Position numbers and translations under genes: made by a program
In this document: piece after piece, positions 14,571-22,245 of the stretch
Layout: each line of letters opens with the position of its first letter
Position numbering within the stretch: position 1 is the stretch's first letter
Notes under the pieces: model-generated
Seen by the model: only the letters and a program-made list of their open reading frames with translations
Databases searched by the model: none
What the model was told of the DNA's origin: nothing
Origin: JBBDWJ01 sp040902925
GTDB taxonomy: Bacteria; Acidobacteriota; Terriglobia; Bryobacterales; UBA6623
DNA length: 31,044 nucleotides
Reading direction: 5' to 3'
Assembly (NCBI GenBank): GCA_040902925.1
Contig: JBBDWJ010000160.1
Span: 1 to 31,044 of the forward strand

Positions 14571-15821
14571 ATGGGTTGGATCATTCTAGTCTCCGGGGTC
14601 ATCAGCATTTTGGCCCTGGAGGCGGCGCTCGTCCTGCTTTGTTTCGGCCGCCGTCAGCTTGCCTGGGTTCCCGGCAACGGCCGGCGGCGTCTCTGGACCC
14701 TGCTTGCCGGGCATGTGCTGCTGGTCTCCCTGCTCGCATTCGGCGCCTATGTGGAAATGCGTTGGAACCTTTCCGGTAGGGTGCTGGCGCTCGATACGTA
14801 TCACATCGCCGAGCTAGAGCCGGACATCCTGCAAGGCGACCCAGGCCTGCTCGAGTGGTCGCACCAGGACCCGCCGCTGCTGCCCCGCCCCGGCTTCTCG
14901 AGTTCCGATGATTTTCGAGCCTGGCAATCGGCGCTCCGAACATCGCTGCTCGGCCTGTTCGATCTGCCCGCCATCGCTGCGCCGGTCGAGGTGCGTTCCC
15001 GAATCCTCAAAACCGATCGCGTAGACGGAAACATCAAACGGATTCTGCTCGCATTCAAAGCGTTTGACGAAACCGAGATTCCCGCTTTTCTGTTTATTCC
15101 CGACGCCGCGGCTCCAAACCCCGCCGTCCTTGTATTGCATGGTCATGTGCCAACTTGGGAAGTGGGCATCGCTCAAACGGCCGGCTTCTTCGACTCGTAC
15201 CAGCACAGCGCCGCGCTCGAACTCGCCAAGGCAGGGTTCGTCACCCTGACGTTCGAGTTCCGCGGCTTCGGATACCTGGGGTCCCGAACCGCCGCCGAGC
15301 ACCGCGTCGTTGCCCACAACGCTCTGCTGGGCGGCAGTTTCTACAAAGCCATCGTCGCCAAAGACATCCGCTACGCCTTTGACCTGCTGCGCTCGATGCC
15401 GGAGGTGAATCCCGAGTCGATCGGAATCACCGGAGTCTCTTACGGAGGAGAGATGGCGGCAACCTATGGCGCACTCGACGAGCGCGTCAAAGCCGTAGTG
15501 TTCCAAGGCTATGGCGGAGCCCTCGGCCCCTACCCCGCCGCCCGCGGAACCGACAAGGACCAGCCGCACGGTTGCCATCTAATTCCCGGACACAACAAAT
15601 ACCTCTGGCAAGAGGATCTCTTTTTACTGGCAGCGCCGAGGCCCCTGTTAGGCGTGCGCGGCGACCAGGATTTCCACGGCGACCGCCAAGCCTTCACCGA
15701 AGCCGTCGGCAGCGGCTATCGCGCGCTCGACGCAGCCGACCGGTTTCAGTTCGAAATGGAGCCCGGAGGTCACGAGTTCTTCCTTCAGCCCGCGATAGAA
15801 TTTTTCCGCAATCACCTCTGA
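14571..15821 (+). CDS. Membrane-anchored alpha/beta hydrolase (acetyl-xylan-esterase/dienelactone-hydrolase type)
   Basis: A 416-residue protein. Two N-terminal membrane helices (about 5-25 and 43-62) precede the hydrolase domain. The alpha/beta-hydrolase fold is shown by PAVLVLHGH (residues 184-192, oxyanion side), the nucleophile elbow GVSYGG with S290, an acid in VRGDQDF (D365 or D367), and H401 in PGGHEF. The order and spacing match large esterases or peptidases of the AXE1/dienelactone-hydrolase-like group. The enzyme probably cleaves an ester at or outside the inner membrane. It follows a Tat-exported isomerase on the same strand, consistent with a role in carbohydrate processing, but the substrate is inferred only from context. 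It converges on flhB. Confidence 0.85.
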   Translation: MGWIILVSGVISILALEAALVLLCFGRRQLAWVPGNGRRRLWTLLAGHVLLVSLLAFGAYVEMRWNLSGRVLALDTYHIAELEPDILQGDPGLLEWSHQDPPLLPRPGFSSSDDFRAWQSALRTSLLGLFDLPAIAAPVEVRSRILKTDRVDGNIKRILLAFKAFDETEIPAFLFIPDAAAPNPAVLVLHGHVPTWEVGIAQTAGFFDSYQHSAALELAKAGFVTLTFEFRGFGYLGSRTAAEHRVVAHNALLGGSFYKAIVAKDIRYAFDLLRSMPEVNPESIGITGVSYGGEMAATYGALDERVKAVVFQGYGGALGPYPAARGTDKDQPHGCHLIPGHNKYLWQEDLFLLAAPRPLLGVRGDQDFHGDRQAFTEAVGSGYRALDAADRFQFEMEPGGHEFFLQPAIEFFRNHL

Positions 15822-15855
15822 GCGGACCAGCCGGCCTCGATCGGAAGCGAGCGCA

Positions 15856-15875
15856 AGCGCGATCTATATCGCGCT
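15856..15875. terminator. Hairpin between convergent hydrolase and flhB genes
   Basis: A perfect 8-base stem (agcgcgat / atcgcgct) with a 4-base loop lies in the 96-base gap between two convergent genes, where a bidirectional terminator is expected. There is no T-run on either side. Confidence 0.45.
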
Positions 15876-15917
15876 GCTTGAGACTCCGTTCCCGCGCCGC
15901 TGTTTCCTGAGGCGATA

Positions 15918-16979
15918 TCATCCGCGGCGGCGCGTCAGCCGGTAGATATAAGCGAGAATTTCCGCAACCGCGCGATACAGATGCGGCGGAATCTCCGAGC
16001 CTACCTGGCTGCTCCGGTAAAGCACCTGCGCCAGCGGCGGGTTTTCGACGATCGGGATGCGGTGCTCCTCCGCGATCGCCCGAATCCGTAGCGCCAAATG
16101 GTCGAGCCCCTTAGCCAGCACCAGCGGCGCCGGCATCGTTTCCGAGTCGTACTTCAACGCCACTGCATAATGCTGTGGGTTGGTGATGACGACCGTTGCT
16201 TCCGGCACCGACCGGATCATCTGGCGCCGCCGCATCTCGCGCTGCAAACGCCGCAGGCGCGCCTTGATCTGCGGGTTGCCCTCCAGGTCTCTCTGTTCCT
16301 GGCGGATTTCCTGCTTCGTCATCAATAACTTCTTGTGGACCTTGCGCCGCTGCCGGTAGAGGTCCACGGCGCCCAGCAGAAGCAATACCGCCGCCGCCTG
16401 CATGAGCAAGTCGAGCAGCGCCTCGCCGACCACGGCTGCTCCCGCTTCCACCCCCTGCTTGGGCAACCGCAGAAAGCTTTCCACGCGCGTATCGACCACG
16501 TACCAGAACACCCAGCCCGCCAACGGCAGCAGCAATAGAGCTCGAAAAGTCTGCGACAGATTCTCGCCCGGGATCTCGCGCAGGCGCGACATCGGGTTCA
16601 GACGCGAGAGGTCAGGCGTCAGGCGTTTGGGAACCAGCGCAAAGCCGGTTTGCGCCAGATGCGAAAGCAAGCTCAGGCCGATCAGCACCGTCCCCAAAGC
16701 CCACACGAACGACAGCGGGCCTTCGAGCAGCGTGGCCGACAAAACATAGAACCGCTCGGCATCGAGCGACACCCGGAAAGCTTCGCGGACAATCCCGCGG
16801 ATCGACCGCGTAAGCCCTTCGCCGACCTCGCCCGCAAACACAACCAGCAGCAGCACCGTCGTCGCGAACTGCACCGCCGCCGTAAACTCGCGGCTGGACG
16901 GAACCTGCCCTTCCTCGCGAGCCTTCTGCTTGCGCCGGGGAGTCGGCTGTTCGGTTCGTTGAGCCTGTTCGGCGGGCAT
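15918..16979 (-). CDS. flhB: Flagellar type III export switch protein FlhB
   Basis: A 353-residue inner-membrane protein of the flagellar export gate that switches substrate class from rod/hook to filament. The N-terminus carries the usual TEQPTPRRKQKAREEGQVPSS. Four membrane helices lie at about 36-52, 88-110, 145-163 and 187-206. The cytoplasmic linker TKQEIRQEQRDLEGNPQIKAR leads to the autocleavage region. The expected NPTH tetrapeptide reads NPQH (residues 267-270, bases 16170-16181); N, P and H are kept and T is replaced by Q. The downstream YAVALKYDSE and PIVENPPLAQVLY are normal. It is the last gene of the minus-strand arm, 38 bases after fliR. No Shine-Dalgarno is seen. Confidence 0.96.
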   Translation of the reverse strand: MPAEQAQRTEQPTPRRKQKAREEGQVPSSREFTAAVQFATTVLLLVVFAGEVGEGLTRSIRGIVREAFRVSLDAERFYVLSATLLEGPLSFVWALGTVLIGLSLLSHLAQTGFALVPKRLTPDLSRLNPMSRLREIPGENLSQTFRALLLLPLAGWVFWYVVDTRVESFLRLPKQGVEAGAAVVGEALLDLLMQAAAVLLLLGAVDLYRQRRKVHKKLLMTKQEIRQEQRDLEGNPQIKARLRRLQREMRRRQMIRSVPEATVVITNPQHYAVALKYDSETMPAPLVLAKGLDHLALRIRAIAEEHRIPIVENPPLAQVLYRSSQVGSEIPPHLYRAVAEILAYIYRLTRRRG

Positions 16980-17017
16980 CGGCCATCAACACGCGAAGAG
17001 AAAACCGCTTCCAACCA

Positions 17018-17803
17018 TCAACGCTGCACTAAACCCCAAACCACCTCATAGGCCCGCTCCGACAGATCATGAAACAGCCGCGGAGCCGTCAGCAGCAGCG
17101 GGTAAAGCAGCGCCACCGCGCCAATAATCTTGGCCGGGAACGCCAATGTCAGCAGTTGCAGCCGCCCATTGATCTGGTTCAGCAAGCCAAGCGTCAAGTC
17201 GATCAGCAGCAGCAACGCGATCACGGGAAACGAGAGCCGAACCGCCGTGGTGAACACCACGCCACCGAGTTGAATCATCCGCAGCGCGTCGATCGGCCGC
17301 GTCGAGAACGACCCCAGCGGCCATTCCGCGAGACTTGCAAACCAGGCGCGCAGCAAGTGCAAATGCAGGTCGAAGGCAAAAAACAGCAGGCTCGACAGCA
17401 ACGCCACCATCACGTTCAGAATCGAAGCATCCACCTGTGTCGTCGGGTCGATCATGTTCACGTAGGAATAGCCCGCCTGGAACCCGAGAATCTGCGCCGC
17501 CAGCCCAAAGGCCTCCAGCAGCAGCGCCACGGCGGCCCCGAGCCCGACGCCCAACGCAGCCTCGGCCAGCATCATCTGCGCAAGCAGCCAGATCGCGGCC
17601 GGATTGTCGAGAATGACCCGCGCATCCGGTATTCCCAGGGCTAGCGGTCCCGCAAGCCCCGTCAGCAGCGCCGCCAGCACAATGCGAGCCGGCGCGGGGA
17701 AACCGCGCAAACCAGGCAGCGGCAAAAACACCACAAAGCCCGCACTGCGCGCCAGCAATAGCGTGTAGTTGAGAAGAAGCGTCGTGGAGAAATCGAAGGT
17801 CAT
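17018..17803 (-). CDS. fliR: Flagellar export gate protein FliR
   Basis: A 261-residue polytopic inner-membrane protein, close to the usual FliR length. About six membrane segments are visible. Family features are the N-terminal LLLARSAGFVVFLPLPGLRGFPAPARI, the GFQAGYSYVNMIDPTTQVD segment and RLSFPVIALLLLIDLTLGLLNQI. ATG 17803 begins the conserved region; the open frame extends 24 codons further upstream but reads through a tandem-repeat arm (translated as STDQRING) and is not expected to be protein. The repeat ends 5 bases before the ATG and leaves no Shine-Dalgarno. fliR lies between fliQ and flhB in the standard export-gate order. Confidence 0.95.
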   Translation of the reverse strand: MTFDFSTTLLLNYTLLLARSAGFVVFLPLPGLRGFPAPARIVLAALLTGLAGPLALGIPDARVILDNPAAIWLLAQMMLAEAALGVGLGAAVALLLEAFGLAAQILGFQAGYSYVNMIDPTTQVDASILNVMVALLSSLLFFAFDLHLHLLRAWFASLAEWPLGSFSTRPIDALRMIQLGGVVFTTAVRLSFPVIALLLLIDLTLGLLNQINGRLQLLTLAFPAKIIGAVALLYPLLLTAPRLFHDLSERAYEVVWGLVQR

Positions 17804-17808
17804 TGGGC

Positions 17809-17963
17809 CGTTGATCCGTTGATCGGTTGATCCGGGCGCCGCTCGGCGGCGCCTTGGGGCCAGGGTCCAGAGCAACGGATTAAGTCGCCAACGGGGCGCG
17901 TCACCAACCGATCAGGCGTCAACCAGCGCGCGGATCAACCGATCAACGGATCAACCGATCAAC
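17809..17963. repeat. Palindromic element with 8-base tandem-repeat arms, fliQ-fliR spacer
   Basis: The left arm (17809-17835) is a tandem array of the octamer CCGTTGAT and its variant CGGTTGAT. The right arm (17931-17963) is the inverted array, GATCAACCG/GATCAACGG units, about four copies. Between the arms are about 95 bases with a perfect 8-base hairpin (17835-17853). In the minus-strand mRNA the arms can pair into a long stem between fliQ and fliR. The same design recurs at 18243-18497. Confidence 0.85.
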
Positions 17964-17970
17964 ATCCTAA

Positions 17971-18240
17971 TCAGCGCGCAAACCGCTCCAGCCCGCCAAG
18001 CAACTGGCTCGTATAAACCACCAGCCGGTCCGCCATCCACGGCATCAGTAACATGGCGGACGCCAAAAAGAGAAAAAGCCGCGGCACCGTATTGAAAGCG
18101 GGGTCCTGCATCGAGGTCAGAATCTGCACCAGGCTGACGAGGATGCCGCCAACGAAACCAACCAAAAGAATAGGCCCGCCAACCATCAAAGCGGTCCAAA
18201 AAGCCATGCGCACAACTTCGACAGCAGCATCAGTAGTCAT
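17971..18240 (-). CDS. fliQ: Flagellar export gate protein FliQ
   Basis: An 89-residue protein with two membrane helices, exactly the usual FliQ length. Diagnostic stretches are RMAFWTALMVGGPILLVGFVGGILVSLVQILTSMQD (split here by the first helix and loop) and TVPRLFLFLASAMLLMPWMADRLVVY. FliQ forms the helical export-gate channel with FliP and FliR. ATG 18240 was chosen because the family begins here; the open frame upstream only translates the repeat arm. The repeat arm stops about 4 bases before the ATG, leaving no Shine-Dalgarno. Both flanking spacers are occupied by the same type of repeat element. Confidence 0.95.
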   Translation of the reverse strand: MTTDAAVEVVRMAFWTALMVGGPILLVGFVGGILVSLVQILTSMQDPAFNTVPRLFLFLASAMLLMPWMADRLVVYTSQLLGGLERFAR

Positions 18241-18242
18241 AA

Positions 18243-18497
18243 GCCGTTGATCCGTTGATCCGTTGATCGGTCGATAGGTCGATCCGCCGGACCGCAGTCC
18301 AGCCTTTGGAACTGCACCAGCAGGAGGAAAACTCAGCCGCAACGCCATGTGCAGCTATGTTGAAACGCAGACCCGTTGTGCCGACCGGCGCGCAGCGACA
18401 TAGCTCTGACGTACTTGCGCCGACCCCAGAGCGGGCGCCGGGCAATATGCCCAGGTCCCACGCGGATCAACCGATCAACCGATCAACCGATCAACAA
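18243..18497. repeat. Palindromic element with 8-base tandem-repeat arms, fliP-fliQ spacer
   Basis: The left arm (18243-18285) has three perfect CCGTTGAT units plus degenerate units; the right arm (18462-18497) has four inverted CCGATCAA/CGGATCAA units. The arms enclose about 175 bases with no gene and with a different core from the element at 17809-17963. The last unit runs up to the fliP stop codon. Confidence 0.85.
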
Positions 18498-19271
18498 TCA
18501 ATAAAACCCCCTCACCAAAGACCCAACCACCAAGTTCCAGCCATCCACCAGCACAAACAAAAGCAGCTTGAAGGGAACCGAGATCATCACCGGCGGCAAT
18601 TGAATCATGCCCAGAGACAGCGTGATCGAGGCCACCAGCAAGTCAATAACGAGAAACGGTAGAAACAAGACGGCGCCGATCTGAAAGCCGATGCGCAACT
18701 CCGAAAGGACATAGGCCGGCATCAAGACCTTCAAACTCAAGTCGTCAAGATTCCGCGGCCGCGGCTGTTTGGTGACTTCGAGAAACAGCGCCACATCCTG
18801 CTCGCGCACGTAACGGCTGAGGTAGCGCTTGATCGGCCCCTGCGCCTTTTCGAATGCTTCCCATTGCCCGATTTCCTGCTTTTCGAGCGGCACAATCGCC
18901 TCGGCGTGCACCTGGTCGGCCACCGGTTGCATGAGCACAATCGTCAGAAACAGGGCCAGGCCCAGCAGAGTCTGGTTGCCGGGCGCGGTCTGCGTCCCAA
19001 CCGCCTGCCGGAGAAAATGCAGCACGATCAGCAACCGCAGAAACGGCGTCAACGAGGCAATCATCGCCGGTAGCAGCGTCAACAGCGTCAGCAGCAGCAG
19101 GATCTGCATCGACAGACCCAACTCTCCAGGCTCGCCGCTAACAGTGATCCCTGGGATCGGCAACTGTGGCGCCTGCGGCGGTGTCGGCGCATTTTGCGCC
19201 ACTAACCGGCAGCACGAGCCGATGAGAACGAGGAGCAGGCACCTGCCCAAAAGCCAGCCGGCGCGGCCCAT
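18498..19271 (-). CDS. fliP: Flagellar export gate protein FliP
   Basis: A 257-residue inner-membrane protein; FliP is usually about 245. It has a signal peptide (GWLLGRCLLLVLIGSCCRLVAQ) as many FliP proteins do. Then come LLLLTLLTLLPAMIASLTPFLRLLIVLHFLRQAVGTQ, a periplasmic region with PIKRYLSRYVREQD, and the highly conserved VLMPAYVLSELRIGFQIGAVLFLPFLVIDLLVASITLSLGMIQLPPVMISVPFKLLLFVLVDGW. ATG 19271 directly precedes the signal peptide but has no Shine-Dalgarno. The frame is open for another 107 codons, up to an ATG at 19592 that overlaps the fliO stop, so a longer product cannot be ruled out. Confidence 0.93.
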   Translation of the reverse strand: MGRAGWLLGRCLLLVLIGSCCRLVAQNAPTPPQAPQLPIPGITVSGEPGELGLSMQILLLLTLLTLLPAMIASLTPFLRLLIVLHFLRQAVGTQTAPGNQTLLGLALFLTIVLMQPVADQVHAEAIVPLEKQEIGQWEAFEKAQGPIKRYLSRYVREQDVALFLEVTKQPRPRNLDDLSLKVLMPAYVLSELRIGFQIGAVLFLPFLVIDLLVASITLSLGMIQLPPVMISVPFKLLLFVLVDGWNLVVGSLVRGFY

Positions 19272-19592
19272 CCACGTACGGCGCGGCCGGCGGCGGGCCA
19301 CCCCGGCGCGACGCGCCCCATGGCGGCTTATCCAAGCGCGGCCTATCCACAAGCAGCCCAGACAGGCCGAGCGCACCAACACGCCGAGGGTTCGCGAGCC
19401 GAGGATTCGGTTGTAGCGCACCCTGGCGCGGGCCACGCGGGCGCAGAGTACCCGGGCGCAGAGCATCCAGACATAATCAATCCCAGAACGAAACGCCGCG
19501 CCAAGCCAACCGGAGCCAGGCACGGCACCCCCGCCATCCTGTCCCAATTGCCCGATCGTCGAGCAGGCCATAGCCGCCAGCTTCTCTTTCAT
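19272..19592 (-). other. Open 107-codon extension between fliO and the fliP core
   Basis: The fliP frame stays open from ATG 19592, whose ATGA overlaps the fliO stop, to the FliP signal peptide. The translated stretch is rich in R, A and C and contains repeats (LCARVLCARVARARVRY); it resembles no FliP N-terminus. The DNA includes short tandem repeats near 19440-19470. It may be a non-coding spacer left by repeat expansion, a coupled leader, or a real N-terminal extension. Confidence 0.4.
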
Positions 19593-19918
19593 CGGGTATG
19601 TTTCAACAACCTAAAGAACGCGTTGATCGCCGGTAAACGCACCACACTCTCCGGCCGCTCCGCCGGGTGCGTGATCCCGGCAACGTCGCCGGCCTCGAGC
19701 TCGGCTATCAACGAAACCGAATGGGCTGTGGTCCCCAGCAGAAAAAACCGCTCTCCGCTGCGGACTACGGTCACCGAGCGCCCGCCGCCCAGATGCACCG
19801 CGTCCACGACCCGCAGGGAAATTCCCGCCAGCGCACCACCCGTCGCGCGGCGCGCCCAAACCAGCACCACGCCCAACAGGGCGAACACAAACACAACCGC
19901 AGCTACGGAACTGCCCAT
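19589..19918 (-). CDS. fliO: Flagellar export assembly protein FliO
   Basis: A 109-residue protein with one N-terminal membrane helix (SSVAAVVFVFALLGVVLVWA, about residues 3-22) and a short cytoplasmic domain. The domain contains ISLRVVDAVHLGGGRSVTVVRSGERFFLLGTTAHSVSLIAEL, the typical FliO pattern (L-x-G-x-x-S-V-x-V-V, then LLGxT). FliO helps FliP assemble. ATG 19918 was chosen because GAGG lies 6 bases upstream; an earlier ATG at 19987 would start within a dispersed repeat. The stop overlaps an ATG (19592) in the fliP frame. FliO is poorly conserved, so the call rests on pattern and position. Confidence 0.85.
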   Translation of the reverse strand: MGSSVAAVVFVFALLGVVLVWARRATGGALAGISLRVVDAVHLGGGRSVTVVRSGERFFLLGTTAHSVSLIAELEAGDVAGITHPAERPESVVRLPAINAFFRLLKHTR

Positions 19919-19983
19919 CTTCAGCCTCGATGCCGCAACTCGATCGGCCCCGCGGCGCAAACCGCAGGCAAGTCCGTCGTTTT

Positions 19984-20016
19984 CCATCTGCGTTCATCTG
20001 CGTTCATCTGCGGCTC
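19984..20016. repeat. 10-base-unit dispersed repeat arm, fliN-fliO spacer
   Basis: Three tandem units of CATCTGCGTT and the terminal CATCTGCGG. The same arm occurs at 29158-29187, and related arms at 22176-22209 and 27336-27366. The rest of this 237-base spacer shows no gene. Confidence 0.8.
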
Positions 20017-20155
20017 AACCTTCATCACGGCTCAAATCTTCTCGCCAGCCGGCGGACGCCGCAGGCAGTTTGCCGGCCCCCACTTTTAGTGACTGTGAGG
20101 AAGTGGCTCAGGTCCTCGATGTAGTCGAGTTCAGCCAGCCGCTGCCCCGGCAACC

Positions 20156-20488
20156 CTACTCGCGCTCCGGCGGGCAGGCCTTCAAATCGGTGATGCGCAG
20201 TCCCATCGTGTCTTCAATCACAACAATCTCCCCGGTGCCCACAGCCACGCCATTGATCCGCAAATCGACGTTTTCGCCCGCCGACTGGTCCATATGGATC
20301 ACCGAATCAACCTGCAGGCTCAAAATTTCGCGGACCCGCAGCTTCTTGCGAGACAGCTCGACGGTGACGCTCACGGGCACGTCCAGAAACGGCAGCAGCG
20401 CGCGCATTTCGTCTACCACGCCCTCGTCGGCCGGCCGTGCCGCGGCCTTCTCGGCCGTCACCGGCGGAGGCGGTTTCTTAGCGGGCAC
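20156..20488 (-). CDS. fliN: Flagellar motor switch protein FliN
   Basis: A 110-residue C-ring protein. A lysine/proline-rich N-terminal stretch (AKKPPPPVTAEKAAARPA) precedes the SpoA (FliN/FliM C-terminal) domain, shown by LPFLDVPVSVTVELSRKKLRVREILSL, GENVDLRINGVAVGTGEIVVIEDTMGLRITDL. FliN forms the base of the rotor and docks export complexes. GTG 20488 was chosen because CAGGAG lies 6 bases upstream. fliM, usually next to fliN, is absent here: fliN directly follows flgE after 161 bases. The domain also occurs in FliY proteins, but no CheC-like phosphatase domain is present. Confidence 0.93.
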   Translation of the reverse strand: MPAKKPPPPVTAEKAAARPADEGVVDEMRALLPFLDVPVSVTVELSRKKLRVREILSLQVDSVIHMDQSAGENVDLRINGVAVGTGEIVVIEDTMGLRITDLKACPPERE

Positions 20489-20649
20489 TCTGCTCTCCTG
20501 AGCGCATCTCCCACAAACATCTCCCGCGGGCGCGCTCCCAAAACTCCAGCCCAAAAAACCAGCCCGCCCCCCAGCCGCCCGTCAAGCCCGCGGCCCAACT
20601 CCACACCCGGCTCGCGCCGGAATCAGGTCATCTCCCAAAGCCGGGCCGG

Positions 20650-22005
20650 CTACCGGATCAGATTCAAGGCCTCCTGGTTGAGCTGGTCGGCCGTCGTGAT
20701 CACCCGCGAGTTGGCCTGAAAACCTCGCTGGAACGTCAGCAAGTCCGTGAACTCTTGAGAAATATCGACATTCGAGAATTCGAGCGATAGCCCGATGACC
20801 GAGCCCAGTCCGCCGCTGTCGGGTTCTCCCGGGCTCGATACGCTCGACGCCGCCGTCGGAATATAGTTGTTATTTCCGACGGCTAACAACGACTGCGGAT
20901 TGGTAAACCGCTGCAATGCCAACTGCGCCAGCACCAGCGTGCGTCCGTCGCTGAACAAGCCCGAGATGCGGCCGCCGTCGGCCACCGAAATCGAGGTCAG
21001 CTCGGCCGACGGCCGCCCGTCCTGCAGAATATCGGTGATCGACGAGCTGGCCGCCACGCTGCTGATCGTCGGCTGTAGCTGCAGGTTGAGCAAGTCCCAG
21101 GTCACCACCAGATCCGCGGCGCCATTGGCGAACGTCACCGGCAGCGCGTTCACCGCGCCAGGCGTCGTCGAATCGTTCGCCTGCGCCATATCCAGAACGA
21201 TCTGGTAAGGCGTGCCCGGCGCCGGGTTGACCAGGTCTCCGCTGGCATCGAAGTCGATCGGGAATCCGATCGGCGGCGCACCCGCATTGACCGCGATATT
21301 CGGAACCGAGGCCGGCGGATTTCCACCCGCGTCGATCAAATCTTGGGTCGGCAGCGTCGCGGTCACGTCGAACGAACTCGAAAAGCCCGCCCGCGGCGGC
21401 ACGACGGGATTAAAGACAAGGGTCACGATGTGAGACGCCCCCAACGAATCAAAAACCTGCACCGGGCGCGCAAAAGCCAGCGTCGAGCCGGTCGCCAGGT
21501 TGGCGCTGATCCGCAGCGTCGTCGTCTCGCGCGGCTCGATGCGGTCGTTGCCTTGCAGGTTGATATCGGCGATCGGCAGGCTCGAATTCACCGCCCCCGA
21601 CGCCGGGTCGCGGTTCCAACCCTGCACGATCTCGCCGTTGATCGTCACCAGCTCCTGGTTCGAGTTGAGCTGGAAATTTCCCGACCGCGTGAACTGCAAC
21701 ACGCCACCGTCGGAGACGACAAAAAATCCTTCGCCCTGGATCGCCGCGTCGAGCAAACCGGCCGTACTCTGAATCGTGCCCTGCTCAAAACGGCGCGACA
21801 CCGTGATCGGCGACACGCCCAAACCGATCTGCGAGGCCACGCCCGAGCGGCTCAACCCGATGTTCTGGTAAAACAGGTCGCGAAAGTCCGCCCGGCTCCC
21901 CTTGAAGGCCACCGAGTTCAGGTTGGCCACATTGTTCGCCACCACCTGAACCGCTCCTTGGTGGGATCGCAAGCCCGATAGTCCCGTAAAAAATGCACTC
22001 GGCAT
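20650..22005 (-). CDS. flgE: Flagellar hook protein FlgE
   Basis: A 451-residue hook subunit. The N-terminal rod-family motif reads FFTGLSGLRSHQGAVQVVANNVANLNSVAFKGSRADF (split by the usual ANNxAN signature), and the C-terminus ends with DLLTFQRGFQANSRVITTADQLNQEALNLIR. The central D1/D2 region contains DSLGASHIVTLVFNP, typical of FlgE. FlgE is exported and polymerises under the FlgD cap. The start is supported by GAGGAG upstream. It lies 241 bases downstream of flgD, with a run of hairpins in the gap. Confidence 0.95.
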   Translation of the reverse strand: MPSAFFTGLSGLRSHQGAVQVVANNVANLNSVAFKGSRADFRDLFYQNIGLSRSGVASQIGLGVSPITVSRRFEQGTIQSTAGLLDAAIQGEGFFVVSDGGVLQFTRSGNFQLNSNQELVTINGEIVQGWNRDPASGAVNSSLPIADINLQGNDRIEPRETTTLRISANLATGSTLAFARPVQVFDSLGASHIVTLVFNPVVPPRAGFSSSFDVTATLPTQDLIDAGGNPPASVPNIAVNAGAPPIGFPIDFDASGDLVNPAPGTPYQIVLDMAQANDSTTPGAVNALPVTFANGAADLVVTWDLLNLQLQPTISSVAASSSITDILQDGRPSAELTSISVADGGRISGLFSDGRTLVLAQLALQRFTNPQSLLAVGNNNYIPTAASSVSSPGEPDSGGLGSVIGLSLEFSNVDISQEFTDLLTFQRGFQANSRVITTADQLNQEALNLIR

Positions 22006-22021
22006 GAGCTATCTCTCCTCT

Positions 22022-22121
22022 GGCCGTCCCCTACGGCCTATACCTTGTTCCCGCGACATATGGAGTGTCGCGTGAATACGTGGGTCAGAAAACCCACGTA
22101 GGGGCGTAGCGTGCTACGCCC
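22022..22121. repeat. Four consecutive hairpins upstream of flgE
   Basis: Four perfect stems occur in 100 bases: ggccgt/acggcc (22022-22038), cgcgaca/tgtcgcg (22052-22072), tacgtgggt/acccacgta (22077-22100) and gggcgtagc/gctacgccc (22102-22121, 2-base loop). The first begins 2 bases beyond the flgE Shine-Dalgarno on the mRNA. The fourth is a dispersed repeat, with a near copy at 26289-26316. Confidence 0.8.
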
Positions 22122-22175
22122 GCGACTCGTTCAATCCGCACCTATCCGAATCCAATCTCAGATCCGTCTCCATCC

Positions 22176-22209
22176 ATCCGCGTTCCTCTGCGTTCCTCCG
22201 CGGCTCCGA
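22176..22209. repeat. 10-base-unit dispersed repeat arm, flgD-flgE spacer
   Basis: A degenerate copy of the CATCTGCGTT-type array in which TTCCTCTGCG replaces TTCATCTGCG. It lies between the flgD stop and the four hairpins. Confidence 0.7.
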
Positions 22210-22245
22210 GTTCCTGACCGCATCCGGCCTGCACAACCGCGAGGC

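Noticed and set aside
17804..17875. N-terminal extension of FliR from an upstream start
   Set aside because: The added residues are a translation of the tandem repeat and of GC-rich spacer; the family N-terminus begins at ATG 17803.
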